From assembly GCF_029892155.1 (NCBI RefSeq), contig NZ_JARZAG010000003.1, positions 124,001 to 188,000 on the forward strand: a DNA stretch of 64,000 nucleotides. The letters run 5' to 3'. A model generated the notes under the pieces. That model saw only the letters and a program-made list of their open reading frames with translations. It was not told where the DNA came from and ran no database searches. The DNA is from Kitasatospora sp. GAS204B. GTDB lineage: Bacteria; Actinomycetota; Actinomycetes; Streptomycetales; Streptomycetaceae. The position numbers and the translations under genes were made by a program. This document shows, piece by piece, positions 21,801 through 25,944 of the stretch (positions within the stretch are counted from its first letter, which is position 1; each line of letters begins with the position of its first letter).

Positions 21801-24800
21801 TCGTCCTGCCGCGCACCCGAGTTGACCAGCTCGCGGAGCTGCTTGAACTCCTCCTCGGAGAGCATGGTCCGGCTGTTGGTGCGGGCCTTCGCCAGCAGGT
21901 CGACCAGCTTCTCCTTGGCGAGCCGGTTGAGGTTGATCCGCACGCCCTTCTTGGCCAGGTAGGCGAACTGCTGCTCCGCCGAGAGCGTGCGGCCACCACG
22001 GCCCGGGAACTTCTGGCCGAACTCGGCCTCGGCCTCGGCACGGGCCCGCGCCGGGGTGATGCCCTTGGACTCGGCGAGCTCCGCCGCACGCAGCTCGATG
22101 TACTGGCGGCGCAGCTCGCCCGCCTCGTCGGCCGGCTGCTCCCGGTGGGCGGCGACGAAGCTACGGGCGGCGTTGCGGCCGGTCTGGTTCCGGAAGTCCC
22201 AGGCGACCTCGGTCTCGGCCGTCCGGTGCGCGTACTGCTCGCTGCGCCCCTGACCGGTGAGCTCCTTGACCCGCGCCTTGAGGTAAGCGGCCTGGAGCAC
22301 GTGCTCGGGGACCACCTCGTGGCTGGGCGCGCTGCTCAGGCCCAAGGCCCGCAGCTCGGACCGAACCTGATGGACCGTCATCTCCTCGGCGGCCGCGTGC
22401 ACGGCCTCGGGGTTCTGCTGGCGGAAGGCCTTGGCGACCTCGACCGGCAGCGTCTGCGGCGTGGTCTTGGTCAGGAAGGCGTCGACCGTGAGCTTCGTGC
22501 TCCGGCTAGCCGTCGCGAGCTGCGTGTCGTCGAGGAGGCTGCCGTGGCGGCTGACCTCCAGCGCGGAGAGCAGGCTGTGGCTGTCGGCCACGCTGCCGTC
22601 GTTGAACCGGTCGGTGACGGTCTTGAGGGCGGTGTTCCAGGAGTCGCTCAGCGTGGTGTTCCCGACGGTCTCGTGGATCGTCGGGGACTCCTCCGCGTTG
22701 CTGAACAAGGGGGTGTGCGAGGTGGTGGGGGCATCAGCGGTGCTGGCGAAATCCGCGGAGGCGGTGGCAGTGGCAGTGGCAGTGGCGTGCTCGGAAGCGG
22801 TGGCGGGCTTGAGCCCCATCCCGGTGAGCGCCTCGTCGCTGAACGAGGTGCTGACCGGCTCGATCGGCTTGAGGAAGCCGCCGTCGCTCACGGTGCTCGG
22901 GCGGGCGCTGGGCAGGTTCTCCGGCTGCATGCCCGTGTTGACCAGGTCGCCGAACGACTCGCCCAGGTCCGGCTCGGCCAGCTTGGGCGCGGCGGAGGAG
23001 GTGGCCGGCCGGGAGACGTCCCCGAGGTCCGGCCAGGTGTGGCCCGCGTAGAGGTCCTCGACCATGGTCGGCGCGCCGTGCGGGTTGTTGCGCGGCACCG
23101 GGAAGGGCGCCTCGTAGCCGGCCAGGTTGGCGAGCATCGAGAGGTACGTGATCGGGTCCTTGGCGCCGTAGTACTTGTCCCCGCTCGGCGCCCGGTCGGG
23201 GTTGTTCCGCCAGGCGTTGATCTTCTCCATGTACACGTGGCCGAGCGGGGACGTCACGTGGTGCATGGCCTGGCCGAGCACGCCCATGGCCATGCCGGAC
23301 ATGAACCCCACGGCGTTGACGTCGAAGTTCTGGCCGTTGGCCGCGTTGATGATCCAGCCGGAGAAGAGGTTCTGCAGGCCCTGGTCGACGTGGTTGATGA
23401 TCTCGCGGCCCATCAGGAACGTCGAGTCGCCCTCGCCGATGTGGTCGATCAGCTCCGGCAGCAGGTGCGACAGCGTGCCGACCGCACCCGCGTCCATCCG
23501 ACCGGCTCCCTGGGTCAGTGTCCGCTCCAGTGCGGCGCTCAGATCGGTGTGGTCTGCGCCGGCCCGGCCCCACATCTGAGTGATCGTCCTACCGAAGTCC
23601 TTGCCGACGTCCCCCGCGAGCTTCCGACCGCCCAGTACCTCGCCGAGGTGCTTCCGGAAGAGGTTGTCCATCTTCTGCTCGAAGGACTCGGCGATCGAGC
23701 CCTCGCCCATTCGCTGGAAGCCGGTCCCGAACTGGGTGGCCGTCGCCTTCAGCAGCATCCCCAGGTCCTGCGAGAACGCCTCCGAGGCCTGCGTCTCCAA
23801 CCACAGCTGGGCGACGGCAGTCGCCTCCTGGGGCGTCAGAGACCCGCCGTGGTCGAGCTGCCCGGCTTCCTTCTCCACCTCGTGGACCGCGACTTCGGTG
23901 ACCTCCTCGGCCACGACGTGCTCGACGGCTGCCTCCGCCTCCTGCTCCGCGGCTTGCTTCGCGGCCTCCTCGGCGGCCGCCCTGGCCGCGAGCGCCAGCG
24001 TTTCGTCGACCTGCGTCTCGACGCTCTGCGTCACGTCGTGGCCGGCCACCGTGGTGACGTCGTGCGTGACGTCGTTGGTGACCTCGTGCGTGAGGTCGTG
24101 CGTGAGGTCATGCGTCACGTCGTTGACCACGGCGTGGCCGAGGTCGCCCGCCGCCGTGTGCGTGCCGTCGTTCACAGCGGTGTCCAGCGCGTGCGCGAGG
24201 TCCCCGGCCAGCACCTCGCCGCCACTACGGCCGAGCGCCGAGCTGAGGAAGTCGCCCAGGCCCTTGCCGACGATGTGCATGATCGGACCGAGGATGGCGT
24301 TGACGCCCGCGTTCTCCAGCGTCGAGACGATGTTCGACGTGTCGTAGCCGTCGCGGTGGCCCTCGATGATCTGGATCGTCTGGACCAGGGCGTCGAGCCG
24401 CAGACCTGAGGTGACCTGGTTGAACGCCTGCTTCGCGACCTGCTCCACGAACCACTTCGAGAGCTGGACCAGGAACTCCTTCGTCAGGAAGTACTCCCAG
24501 GCGAGCTCGAACAGCACCTCCGGCTGGAACGGCGCCCAGAGCCACGCGTTGATCGTGTTGATCAGCAGGTCCACCAGCTGAGCAATGATCATCAGCTGCG
24601 TGTACTCGGTCTGGGTCGCGGTCTGGTAGGCGTAGGCCGCCAGGTCCGACACCTGACTCGCGGTCATCGACAGGGGGTCGGTGCCGTCCGACAGGGCGAC
24701 CAGGTTGCGCATCGAATCGACGAACGCGCTGCCGCCCTGGCCCTGGAAGTTGTCCGCGAGCCAGTTCGTCAGCGCGGTGATGTGGTCCCGCAGTTCCGGG

Positions 24801-24928
24801 AGGTCCTTCGCGAGTTGCTGGTAGGCCACAGCGGTCTCCCGCATGCCGTCCGGGTCCATCGTCGGATAGCACTGCTGGCCGCCGAGCACGGCGAGCATGT
24901 TCAGGAGGTCTTCACTCAACTTGGCCAT
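3884..24928 (-). CDS. Giant multidomain T7SS-associated protein (7014 residues) with caspase-like, metallopeptidase and oedema-factor-like cyclase domains
   Basis: One uninterrupted frame of 21 kb. Residues 1-250 are helical with a WXG-like turn (NWLADNFQGQGGSAF), resembling WXG100/CpnT-type N-termini exported by T7SS; no signal peptide is seen. Residues about 264-295 carry repeated THDLTHEVTNDV units. Further in are a Cys/His hydrolase-like region (C1507, H1577); a module A (1642-2475) near-identical to module B (2875-3709), each with a caspase-like His/Cys pair (H1720/C1779, H2953/C3010), a long coiled coil and a globular end; between them an HEFAH metallopeptidase (H2696-H2700); further caspase-like pairs H4795/C4838, H5965/C6015 and H6645/C6698; and an oedema-factor/ExoY-like cyclase domain (6245-6440). 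The Cys repeats match what is called the lonely-Cys family in Streptomyces T7SS loci. Domain roles are inferred from motifs. An effector or surface weapon is the best guess. Confidence 0.85.
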   Translation of the reverse strand: MAKLSEDLLNMLAVLGGQQCYPTMDPDGMRETAVAYQQLAKDLPELRDHITALTNWLADNFQGQGGSAFVDSMRNLVALSDGTDPLSMTASQVSDLAAYAYQTATQTEYTQLMIIAQLVDLLINTINAWLWAPFQPEVLFELAWEYFLTKEFLVQLSKWFVEQVAKQAFNQVTSGLRLDALVQTIQIIEGHRDGYDTSNIVSTLENAGVNAILGPIMHIVGKGLGDFLSSALGRSGGEVLAGDLAHALDTAVNDGTHTAAGDLGHAVVNDVTHDLTHDLTHEVTNDVTHDVTTVAGHDVTQSVETQVDETLALAARAAAEEAAKQAAEQEAEAAVEHVVAEEVTEVAVHEVEKEAGQLDHGGSLTPQEATAVAQLWLETQASEAFSQDLGMLLKATATQFGTGFQRMGEGSIAESFEQKMDNLFRKHLGEVLGGRKLAGDVGKDFGRTITQMWGRAGADHTDLSAALERTLTQGAGRMDAGAVGTLSHLLPELIDHIGEGDSTFLMGREIINHVDQGLQNLFSGWIINAANGQNFDVNAVGFMSGMAMGVLGQAMHHVTSPLGHVYMEKINAWRNNPDRAPSGDKYYGAKDPITYLSMLANLAGYEAPFPVPRNNPHGAPTMVEDLYAGHTWPDLGDVSRPATSSAAPKLAEPDLGESFGDLVNTGMQPENLPSARPSTVSDGGFLKPIEPVSTSFSDEALTGMGLKPATASEHATATATATASADFASTADAPTTSHTPLFSNAEESPTIHETVGNTTLSDSWNTALKTVTDRFNDGSVADSHSLLSALEVSRHGSLLDDTQLATASRSTKLTVDAFLTKTTPQTLPVEVAKAFRQQNPEAVHAAAEEMTVHQVRSELRALGLSSAPSHEVVPEHVLQAAYLKARVKELTGQGRSEQYAHRTAETEVAWDFRNQTGRNAARSFVAAHREQPADEAGELRRQYIELRAAELAESKGITPARARAEAEAEFGQKFPGRGGRTLSAEQQFAYLAKKGVRINLNRLAKEKLVDLLAKARTNSRTMLSEEEFKQLRELVNSGARQDETLVPLTAHALGIRLRVVSRDEAGIEHELAVHGPKGRPEVTVHRDGDGYQAKLTQARERTPEREEGPAEFREWADTLFGGVDEEPVVEDSGSHGEGPIESDTTPPARSTVKAPAKPTLVEGEEYKSLTGDHGSTDSEVEAPKPTASESMGDGPKPAVESSAADTHEDVAGGNLELPTIAEVSSFGDIFDELAMTPRADRSEPVAPNVNVEPAAHESVASDVHAMSPDNGPSEHGLPELQVNLPSGAILGANGRTNGSARELDELVSRMSNFELLSADQAKSLKDALAPIAEKDLQKKASESVAIGAVKGRPAPRPTEVKIEIGLELLEHIEVARQQPLRREQLAHLDLEVEGSVGVGGDNHPADVAKVREFLQQHDIPHLAESAEGLADQLLMHNISGALDDHPGQPLRAGRRVSSLLDELAVKQARMRWDSSGQEGTTDFAVWARNGADPELAPKLAEGTSANCWETVMLAGFHKRVLSAEWIRETYQTTDTGGQDWNQWLAKRLLPFSQSEFVAGVREPKVGQLVVLGANSQHVAIVVDGRGPENDSVKVVGLGWTSETFGNTEENKIAYASLAEDMPGKVFFGSGPFSLPDNGRLVTHGGEVIDDSQVRTRQLTDQGGKSFGRAVFKDGDWRIRQDLYRQLRDLRSYEQRDDWRQPSGKFRQVPWGKDFYLFADHYEAKGFSLETQDGRTKWVGGNGLGRLLNRRESLIDLKAAAAQGKVEEPEKPASIVLLSCGSAAEAQAVADETGMVVHAPTGRAGVVSGDPEDPFNAKSGAVLYVRPSANGEEGTFQTFHPRPQETLSAHSDDDSVHPLDLVGSAEHRTEVSPDNTPDDEGDGPRPETVTQMGVAGHPLDRPLRVRGDQTEDPFTTAASKWDELAGQRRELADLKDRQDSGGALSDAERGRVGELERGISRQQSGLRSEFSRFLRGSDESLQAGVDRRTAEIASLREKLGSLTHGSDPQWQIEHVQAKLQHVEAEVADLQGEQGLRDLEGWPRQLMIPGPRDLELSHDLQHPESAVAHLDEKVAQAQALAAKEPNNPLATLDLWRAQDDRALFDTLKDQTDWKALEPAQVSALVLAERKAVEFEARERQLLIEKLRDPKGEWAWAKDYPLGSDEEISALLQRVHDHMHRNMTVATNFHLDRELNANRRVSVGGRRRSSGLLLDKLTEKFKRRPSTLLDKLIKDEGQEFRNTWETGASQAAVDDSRRGSVEEHFGYAPSLRRDSASKEFFQDTESKGSKFKPENPDELPKYAALISPLQTKGVATRYGAFVMHWDGAIRGRVTHTPRDSWTAGQMGARSVTPDSHLDPLLNYGDAHQVRLAFGEATDFAHDQAFGEDAKKNGVTTESYFETQIHGPLRWSDLKTITVNHLHEGHTGLNPDSLPTAARAQELKATLEQHAQLKGYRYTVELRHHDDAPTNHELSPDNGTDSEAGTATDTAPHGASSVDPQLDAESRSRWFQEGLLQGHFDTIGGDEAFKLVNELPTKSAQERARELDSLTDAQRRWLALNPDFVNGLRASLSKEELAATAAQLIVRVDPRAEQPISARLAARAQVARMLQDPDVAARMLKKGAGATVVPRDVMMTEVPPFEGLRGQKAEGASGDGRSLDQIRGLQAGGEAAVTEENLLGEDTSIGWVRHYPDGYSTTTHEFAHAVHEAGLSPEDKQLVTSAYQYKLMMDQAAHALGQDSLVAWSDGPRRYDHPSGDNYASRNEYEYFAQVSNAYLGTNTNKDPYTDHPRNNGHEWVRANEPMLLPLLERLYGPDPQAVHSERANPVEAVAAERRMSEDFRKLMGAEEQSKPQHGFQLHDGPVASASHEPSPDNAPLQTHGGEVIDDSQVRTRQLTDQSGKSFGRAVFKDGDWRIRQDLYRQLRDLRSYEQRDDWRTPSGKFQQVPWGKDFYLFADHYEAKGFSLETEDGRTKWVGGNGLGRLLNRRESLIDLKAAAALEKEPEKPASIVLLSCGSAAEAQAVADETKMVVHAPTGRAGVVSGDPEDPFNAKSGAVLYVRPSANGEEGSFQTFHPRPKETVTTHSGDDSVHPLDSVGPRDQRTEVSPDNTPDDEADGPRPVIEMGVAGHPLDRPLRVAGDQTEDPFTTASQKWDDLGSQRQELAGLKDRQNAGDTLSDQEKDRLGKLERGIPRQQDSLRSEFSRFLRGSDESLQTGMDRRTAEIASLREKLGSLTLGSDPQWQIEHVQAKLQHVEAEVADLQTEQGLRDLEGRPRQLMIPGPRDLELSHDLQHPESAVAHLDEKIAQAQALAVEEPNNPLAALDLRRAREDRALFDTLKDQTDWKALEPAQVAALVLAERKAIEFEARERQLLITNLREQKGDWAWVKGYPVGTDEEISSLLQQVHEHMHQNMSIATNFHLDRELNANRKVSTGGGRRRSSQMLDKLREPFKRRSSSGVDATLLDKLINDEGQEFRNTWRTRASQAAVDDSRRGSVEEHFGYAPSLRRDSATKAFFQDTESKGSKFKPENPDELPKYAAMISKYQTRGVATRYGAFVMHWDGDIRGRVTHTPRDSWTAGQMGARSVTPDSHLDPLLNYGDAHQVRLAFGEATGFAHDQAFGEDVKKNGVTTESYFETQVHGPLRWSDLQKITVNHLHEGHTGPNPDSLPTAARAQELKTTLEQHAQHKGYQYTVELRHHDDPPTGHELSPDNGPREDGYQVVRGRRPVPREQARPSTYLDDYEVINEHEDVTAQESGQREHPESVFNYRDAYATGGRVKQVGDGEGSTSFPAYRAERPVESLDHPQLRVSGDGSLVIASHQGRSREFFGHPDAIRHAQQSLREAGSKAELVIDTKVKIRFSHEGEQRELLKVSVRFDSDPSSVCRDFSEKVLGASHTHAVLSDMRSPEEGGTGKTVTARIGTNNGVEIEGTHHLADALAKAAYGKSTVELDPEWGQAVMAQAPKTKESDWPTPGEAYGRALNRFTPGNEALRKKLSEQAKSMGVNEEAWARVGGEGYVMQSVAHDYRDRRRRFSLDFAQTLGSDDDGVRAPVWGYHFAPVVIESLDGQHQITLENANFHTRARELAAEALDANIQHYGERIDAILEDLNEAVARGELSEGDPQVGLAKVIVQIRDVGAELARVKEQLREAGTGDDQQLALKERSLQSELDDARANGHRVMLALSGDDMGREGDMWWFAMNGRAKGETLFEQYAMLDSRTTRGNKNNPIAMVVLSDHADPRIELEFGAETEQLTEIQSDRVDHIAHRVAKAALWRFRQEVELPSVRFTTHSLPTEHESASGLTDAAVAEFGRRLGHYLDDFQQHLEPGEERLTADRIEITTELGARDPEALKRDYPELYDGPDAQPILSQLAISATLSVHPAEHTPEQLADLARETGLLREPRTLLGRGSEPSAEVSGDEILRMRDIVKVTRYLTGSDATPTVAELTHVRRLSDVLRQEYGHSGELRPEHLDRLARSVLGMDAEAAVQPGDRQRLLALAQQAKRRGRPLTAAALAKAAGTKLDPESLATGRHQEPSVERPLVLDELNVIFDKGAKTLDSEGHSEINKFGGKVAELIKVYNDPSKFAVKIEVGGNARVSRRKDTGQLRADNLKGDLQSFLEIAGRDSENPFDHTQVNIVATSRGQRLPAKDVLPEERTSVRRRVGSVQLTGTAPATDRPGPSHVADELEPIPEPVRLEPAQERPLTESQEAAHAELGHQDANNPEEHSELSGAVAFGGDRVAGPAVVSSSGDRVDAMVSALMHHQSRSGARLLDDGSASQGRRDAVDRFPRDDRFFVLAAHTDRQGRPLWEGRPVSVDELASVLAKLHGLGVWQGDKPLLLSACDAASGAEASFAADVLRALHEKLPQLDLEAYAPEGTLWFAPPVGKDGAVRPSGSGHLVVSSANGLGFDLLGRPSVQTGGHWLKLKVSAGAGEVTVERLGAHLPVDDSRSPVGSVAAPKGYVTHDGSRFARLAGSGDGPLPRDHGRAFHGLSGLVDSGGRPVEGITHAIRSQWTGSSTVSDYVLTSGHAKDGASGQGVPVPFTRREPRAKVVFGSSGDLVGSFGDLQVARVLHHDEKPALRLSADGSMAVNSLLGEHGEFYATKEVVEQASAALRRADSGVTLRIVPENSVEVTVDGAQRKLSMVVADFGDAKLTEVCRDFAAIVLGGAPSHFVFRDGLGTALGKDEGGLNALVGPLKAASGIEVTGTHEIADLLAKVAEGGVSLDELSGEQAVSVLKDATKPGEFGGSAGQGKRYGQALHASWGQDPAEPDPLAEASMKLGTNQFAWPDVSEAYLIQAVGSGGITGDRDFGADFSLDPVNGYQEGRRGGYHFASVIAAADDDLHHMTLQNYRRDGGVRNALQEATDQIYDRYKDVLPQIDAELKSGRMADPSGGRAQLLDNLGKMRDLRAALDTADEADRPELEKQLSAVRDKTVNVLKRLSPEHLGKDTDLYFFQMYGRAKEETFYEWRVAQRVKLANPFAGVVSGGRGFNQTTIAFDRNGTSLDDLAQQRVQKFSEQVLKELHYDWRNDQPPSFKVGITGYSNSRIPFNAKAQGRRRSVATEHALLGYVSAALKKEAEIAGDPKRTASVDQLNIQSRSKGRDPNPAAMGETVEQRRRSSLITIERETEALSRLPGAVTFGGEHVGSADDRSPVALHFPQSGPDGRDLHELPGTEQLVQSRPLGSEDDPRAKGRAFAEPEDFEELDGELPRFRSHLVDYRHILVNPERDPDEQGYLVQDLGRFPVPWLGGPEPYFVMGRHSGDELLMTDESGNLITVGHDAFAAVLAGDSELARLPEDVPLVLAIPHSGDGTLDLPRRIAAATDRTVYALTGDMDMVPEDDGWSLGLRTPHQDGHGEPVPRGTIVRVDPPSAGGVDPAHGDDSGQVTLVDGTQVADSRLRSWTIIDGHGRPIGRALLDQSTQHEQAPLLGRLNELFSYQSLADEESLSGPEHHVPWDPEHAYFFNTHADETGFEFVPGAAPADGPQLGGFLKRRPSIVALKQEAVAGKPVSVVLMSCESAAHAQAVADELGLTVHAPTAMVGFTPPPDDPYDRSEEVTIAVAPNAEGGEGEFRTFYPGGHDGVSSVASGPAAKPARPLLDGTQPDRTGSSRKGGIDWFTSDRASSVEAELPASDWGLFHSVEGTATTETDGGHAGPGDLPSHQSPGTLTDQPPATRTSSSGPPQIGDASRDWRRGTVRSGVPKIEQVPEAVLGKVSFLRMAPRYAEEVLGMPRETQQKFQEITDRLGVVIEVRPTNPDAVAHLRGDHGIRALPKPEDIKAKTISPEDLYLRDDVPGAKPSDRGLVGFFEPVLPERSSRPELADDKLWVAVQRRHQQRGAEFKELQEKMRQFGQAEQPRFRVVDGVVEQLDKDGVWRPLTGDHDVFDLQRADGIRLDEDEYEAAKQEMLDAGIVQHGAHMFWKPTKPFDLGIYQKIVGTHRPSETKGLKDQPGLEPLLRFVPGGERPLLSLAEQEAELPDRRVSLGPFGGDPRRIGAQIGEIVWPESSDSMFGEDASPVPETVSLHPGDHPVLSTDEHESAAAWLADDEASNGTAAAGSAQLTGSEEAGQLVALDGTIVRDDQVIAKDLYSPNGELIGRFGAMDRDPSLYSHLLKLDTYEHRVHPQLATGLVEKVPYEPKNTVFYVTHAGKLGVRTSTELGDKRFSGAQFGGYLKRLQVVKGLKEAAAQRGQKPELVLMGCEAASVARDVSAASGLKVHAPTHLIAVAPTVPSDGTQRPTLSMLMRDGTKGRFQTFEPDSALAESLTSAPSGYHPGAGPEGRDLHRVPGTDTLVHGMPLGEDDTKPAGRAYLSPGDWDSIDPVIFGFDGGARAFSKVTVDPEVYPGEPGYVQGEHGSVEAPWSAEHQPYFVLASGTAQEVRLTAGTDSPLAVEPDGFAEMVAADPALAKLPKAAPIVLMVPGAGVGGMELAYQVADLTGRTVFALTGGHAFLPGRRGSWIPAIGWPADGGSPGGAQGFVRVDPAAEQDTPVVEEVLSPPSTANPPSIADDIANALMG
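4640..5110 (-). other. Caspase-like (lonely-Cys) domain 5 in the giant protein
   Basis: Motif pair TVFYVTHAGKLG (H6645) and ELVLMGCEAAS (C6698), 53 residues apart, followed by LKVHAPT. Hydrophobic strands run into both residues as in clan CD peptidases. The final segment downstream (about 4100-4340) keeps the framework (PIVLMVPGAGVGG) but has lost the Cys. Confidence 0.5.
5560..6270 (-). other. Anthrax oedema factor/ExoY-like nucleotidyl cyclase domain in the giant protein
   Basis: Residues about 6220-6457. Matches to the family's signature are: VIEVRPTNPDA (R6251), KPEDIKAKTIS with two Lys exactly seven apart (K6272, K6279), GLVGFFEPVLPERS (family: GxxAGYIPxxxxLS), LTGDHDVFDL (metal-binding D6379 and D6381) and VQHGAHMFW (H6413). 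The usual Asn six residues after the His is Trp here, and an insertion separates the second Lys from the GLVGFF block. Confidence 0.7.
6800..7170 (-). other. Caspase-like (lonely-Cys) domain 4 in the giant protein
   Basis: Motif pair YFFNTHADETG (H5965) and VVLMSCESAAHAQAV (C6015), followed by LTVHAPT. Immediately N-terminal (about 7430-7700) is a related segment with PLVLAIPHSGDG in place of the Cys motif, so that copy looks inactive. Confidence 0.5.
10240..10680 (-). other. Caspase-like domain 3 in the giant protein
   Basis: Motif pair RFFVLAAHTDRQG (H4795) and PLLLSACDAASG (C4838). The LLSACDAA form is closest to the CHAT/clan CD consensus. It lies between the two W/GYHFA-type repeat modules. 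Confidence 0.55.
13803..16307 (-). repeat. Duplicated module, copy B (2.5 kb)
   Basis: Near-identical at the DNA level to 17505-20006 over its whole length, with a few codon-sized gaps. It encodes a caspase-like domain (H2953/C3010), a coiled coil and a globular end with the block KGVATRYGAFVMHWDG or its variant, and ends in HELSPDNG. Both copies start at the codons for HGGEVIDDSQV. Confidence 0.95.
16400..17100 (-). other. HExxH metallopeptidase-like domain in the giant protein
   Basis: STTTHEFAHAVHEAGLS gives H2696, E2697 and H2700; a candidate third ligand is E2760 or E2762 in NEYEYFAQVSNAYLG, about 60 residues on. This fits gluzincin/anthrax-lethal-factor-like peptidases. The domain sits exactly between the two duplicated modules. 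Confidence 0.65.
17505..20006 (-). repeat. Duplicated module, copy A (2.5 kb)
   Basis: Partner of 13803-16307, in the same orientation and frame. It carries caspase-like residues H1720 and C1779. Divergence is concentrated in the SPDN-flanked linkers and the coiled coil. Confidence 0.95.
20020..20540 (-). other. Cys/His hydrolase-like (papain or NlpC-type) domain in the giant protein
   Basis: GTSANCWETVMLAGF (C1507) starts a helix, and ANSQHVAIVVDG (H1577) lies on a strand 70 residues later, the order and context seen in papain-fold and NlpC/P60 enzymes. It directly precedes module A. Confidence 0.45.
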
Positions 24929-25007
24929 TACCGCGTATCCTTAAATGCTTACTACCAGCAATGCGAACGAACTGGACCGGCCCCCGGAACCGCCCGGCCG
25001 ACCGGTA

Positions 25008-25325
25008 CTAGTGGTGGAAATCCGCGAGATGAACCGATGCCTCATCGATATTGCCGATGTGGTTGACCGCGGTCCGCCCGTTCACACCCTTCGCGTCCAC
25101 GACCTCGCCAAGGCGGCCGACCGTGTCCGTGGCGTCCCTCATCACGGGATCGCTCTGCTCGAAGTACGCCTCGGCGGCGGAATCGACCGTCCGGTCCCCG
25201 CCGAATTCGGTGTTGTACTCGTTCAGCGTGTGGAGGTCCCCCTGGACCTTCAGGAGCGAATCCGAGACGCTCTGGAGAAGTTCGAAACCCCGTGGGGACT
25301 CCTCGCCGACGAAAAGCTCAACCAT
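25008..25325 (-). CDS. Small helical protein, WXG100-like T7SS accessory
   Basis: A 105-residue, acidic, all-helical protein (LLQSVSDSLLKVQGDLHTLNEYN, AAEAYFEQSDPVMRDATDTVGRLGEVVDAKG). Length and helix layout fit WXG100-like partners, though no clear W-x-G turn is present. Its ATG overlaps the end of the upstream YbaB-like gene by 8 bp (25318-25325), indicating translational coupling. The giant gene starts 79 bp downstream on the same strand. A role as a co-secreted partner or chaperone for the giant N-terminus is inference. Confidence 0.75.
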   Translation of the reverse strand: MVELFVGEESPRGFELLQSVSDSLLKVQGDLHTLNEYNTEFGGDRTVDSAAEAYFEQSDPVMRDATDTVGRLGEVVDAKGVNGRTAVNHIGNIDEASVHLADFHH

Positions 25326-25773
25326 TGAATTCCTCCTGCTTCTTGTTCCGGTTCTTCCTGGCCTCCGCCTCGGCGTAGCCGGGACGCATCGACCGCAGCG
25401 GTTCGAGCAGCGCGTGCAGCTCCGCGCCGCCCGGGACCGACAGGCGGAGCAAGTCCTGTACGCCGTCCAGGCGTTCGGTCGGCTTGGTGAGCTTCTCGCC
25501 GACCTTCGCGCGGGCCTCGTTGAGGAGGTCGGTGAGCACGGTGGCGAGTTGGGCCGGTGCCATCGCCTGGTACGCGGTGGTGTGGAAGGTCAGCGAGACG
25601 ACCTGGCCCTGCGCACCGACCTTGGCGGTGACCATCCGGTCCTTCGTGGTGACCTCGGCGGTCGTCGCCAGGTACTCCTTGCGCATCTCCTGCAGCTTGG
25701 CGTGGTGCTCCTGGACCCTGGCCATCACCTCCTGGACGTGCTCCGAGCCGGACGGGTCGTCCATCTCCGCCAT
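25318..25773 (-). CDS. YbaB/EbfC-like protein (EspL-like) of the T7SS locus
   Basis: The product has 151 residues. The central part matches YbaB/EbfC nucleoid-associated proteins: EYLATTAEVTTKDRMVTAKVGAQGQVVSLTFHTTAYQAMAPAQLATVLTDLLNEA, i.e. a beta-meander followed by a helix. An N-terminal helix (EHVQEVMARVQEHHAKLQEMRKEY) precedes it. YbaB-like proteins recur in actinobacterial ESX loci, for example EspL in mycobacteria, where they stabilise secreted partners. A basic C-terminus (ARKNRNKKQEEFNG) is typical of Streptomyces versions. It is coupled by overlap to the next gene. DNA-binding versus chaperone function cannot be decided from sequence. Confidence 0.8.
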   Translation of the reverse strand: MAEMDDPSGSEHVQEVMARVQEHHAKLQEMRKEYLATTAEVTTKDRMVTAKVGAQGQVVSLTFHTTAYQAMAPAQLATVLTDLLNEARAKVGEKLTKPTERLDGVQDLLRLSVPGGAELHALLEPLRSMRPGYAEAEARKNRNKKQEEFNG

Positions 25774-25944
25774 GTCCCACCTCCGAATAACTCACTGAAC
25801 TCACTGAAAACCGAGATGCGCGCCGGGCCGGACGTGCCGGGCCCGACGCGCATCGACGCGGGTACCTCTCGCCTCTAACCGGCTCTACGGGCACGGTCCA
25901 CGGCGAGGTTCAGAGTGGGGTTCACAGGGGGTCGGGCAGGCGGA

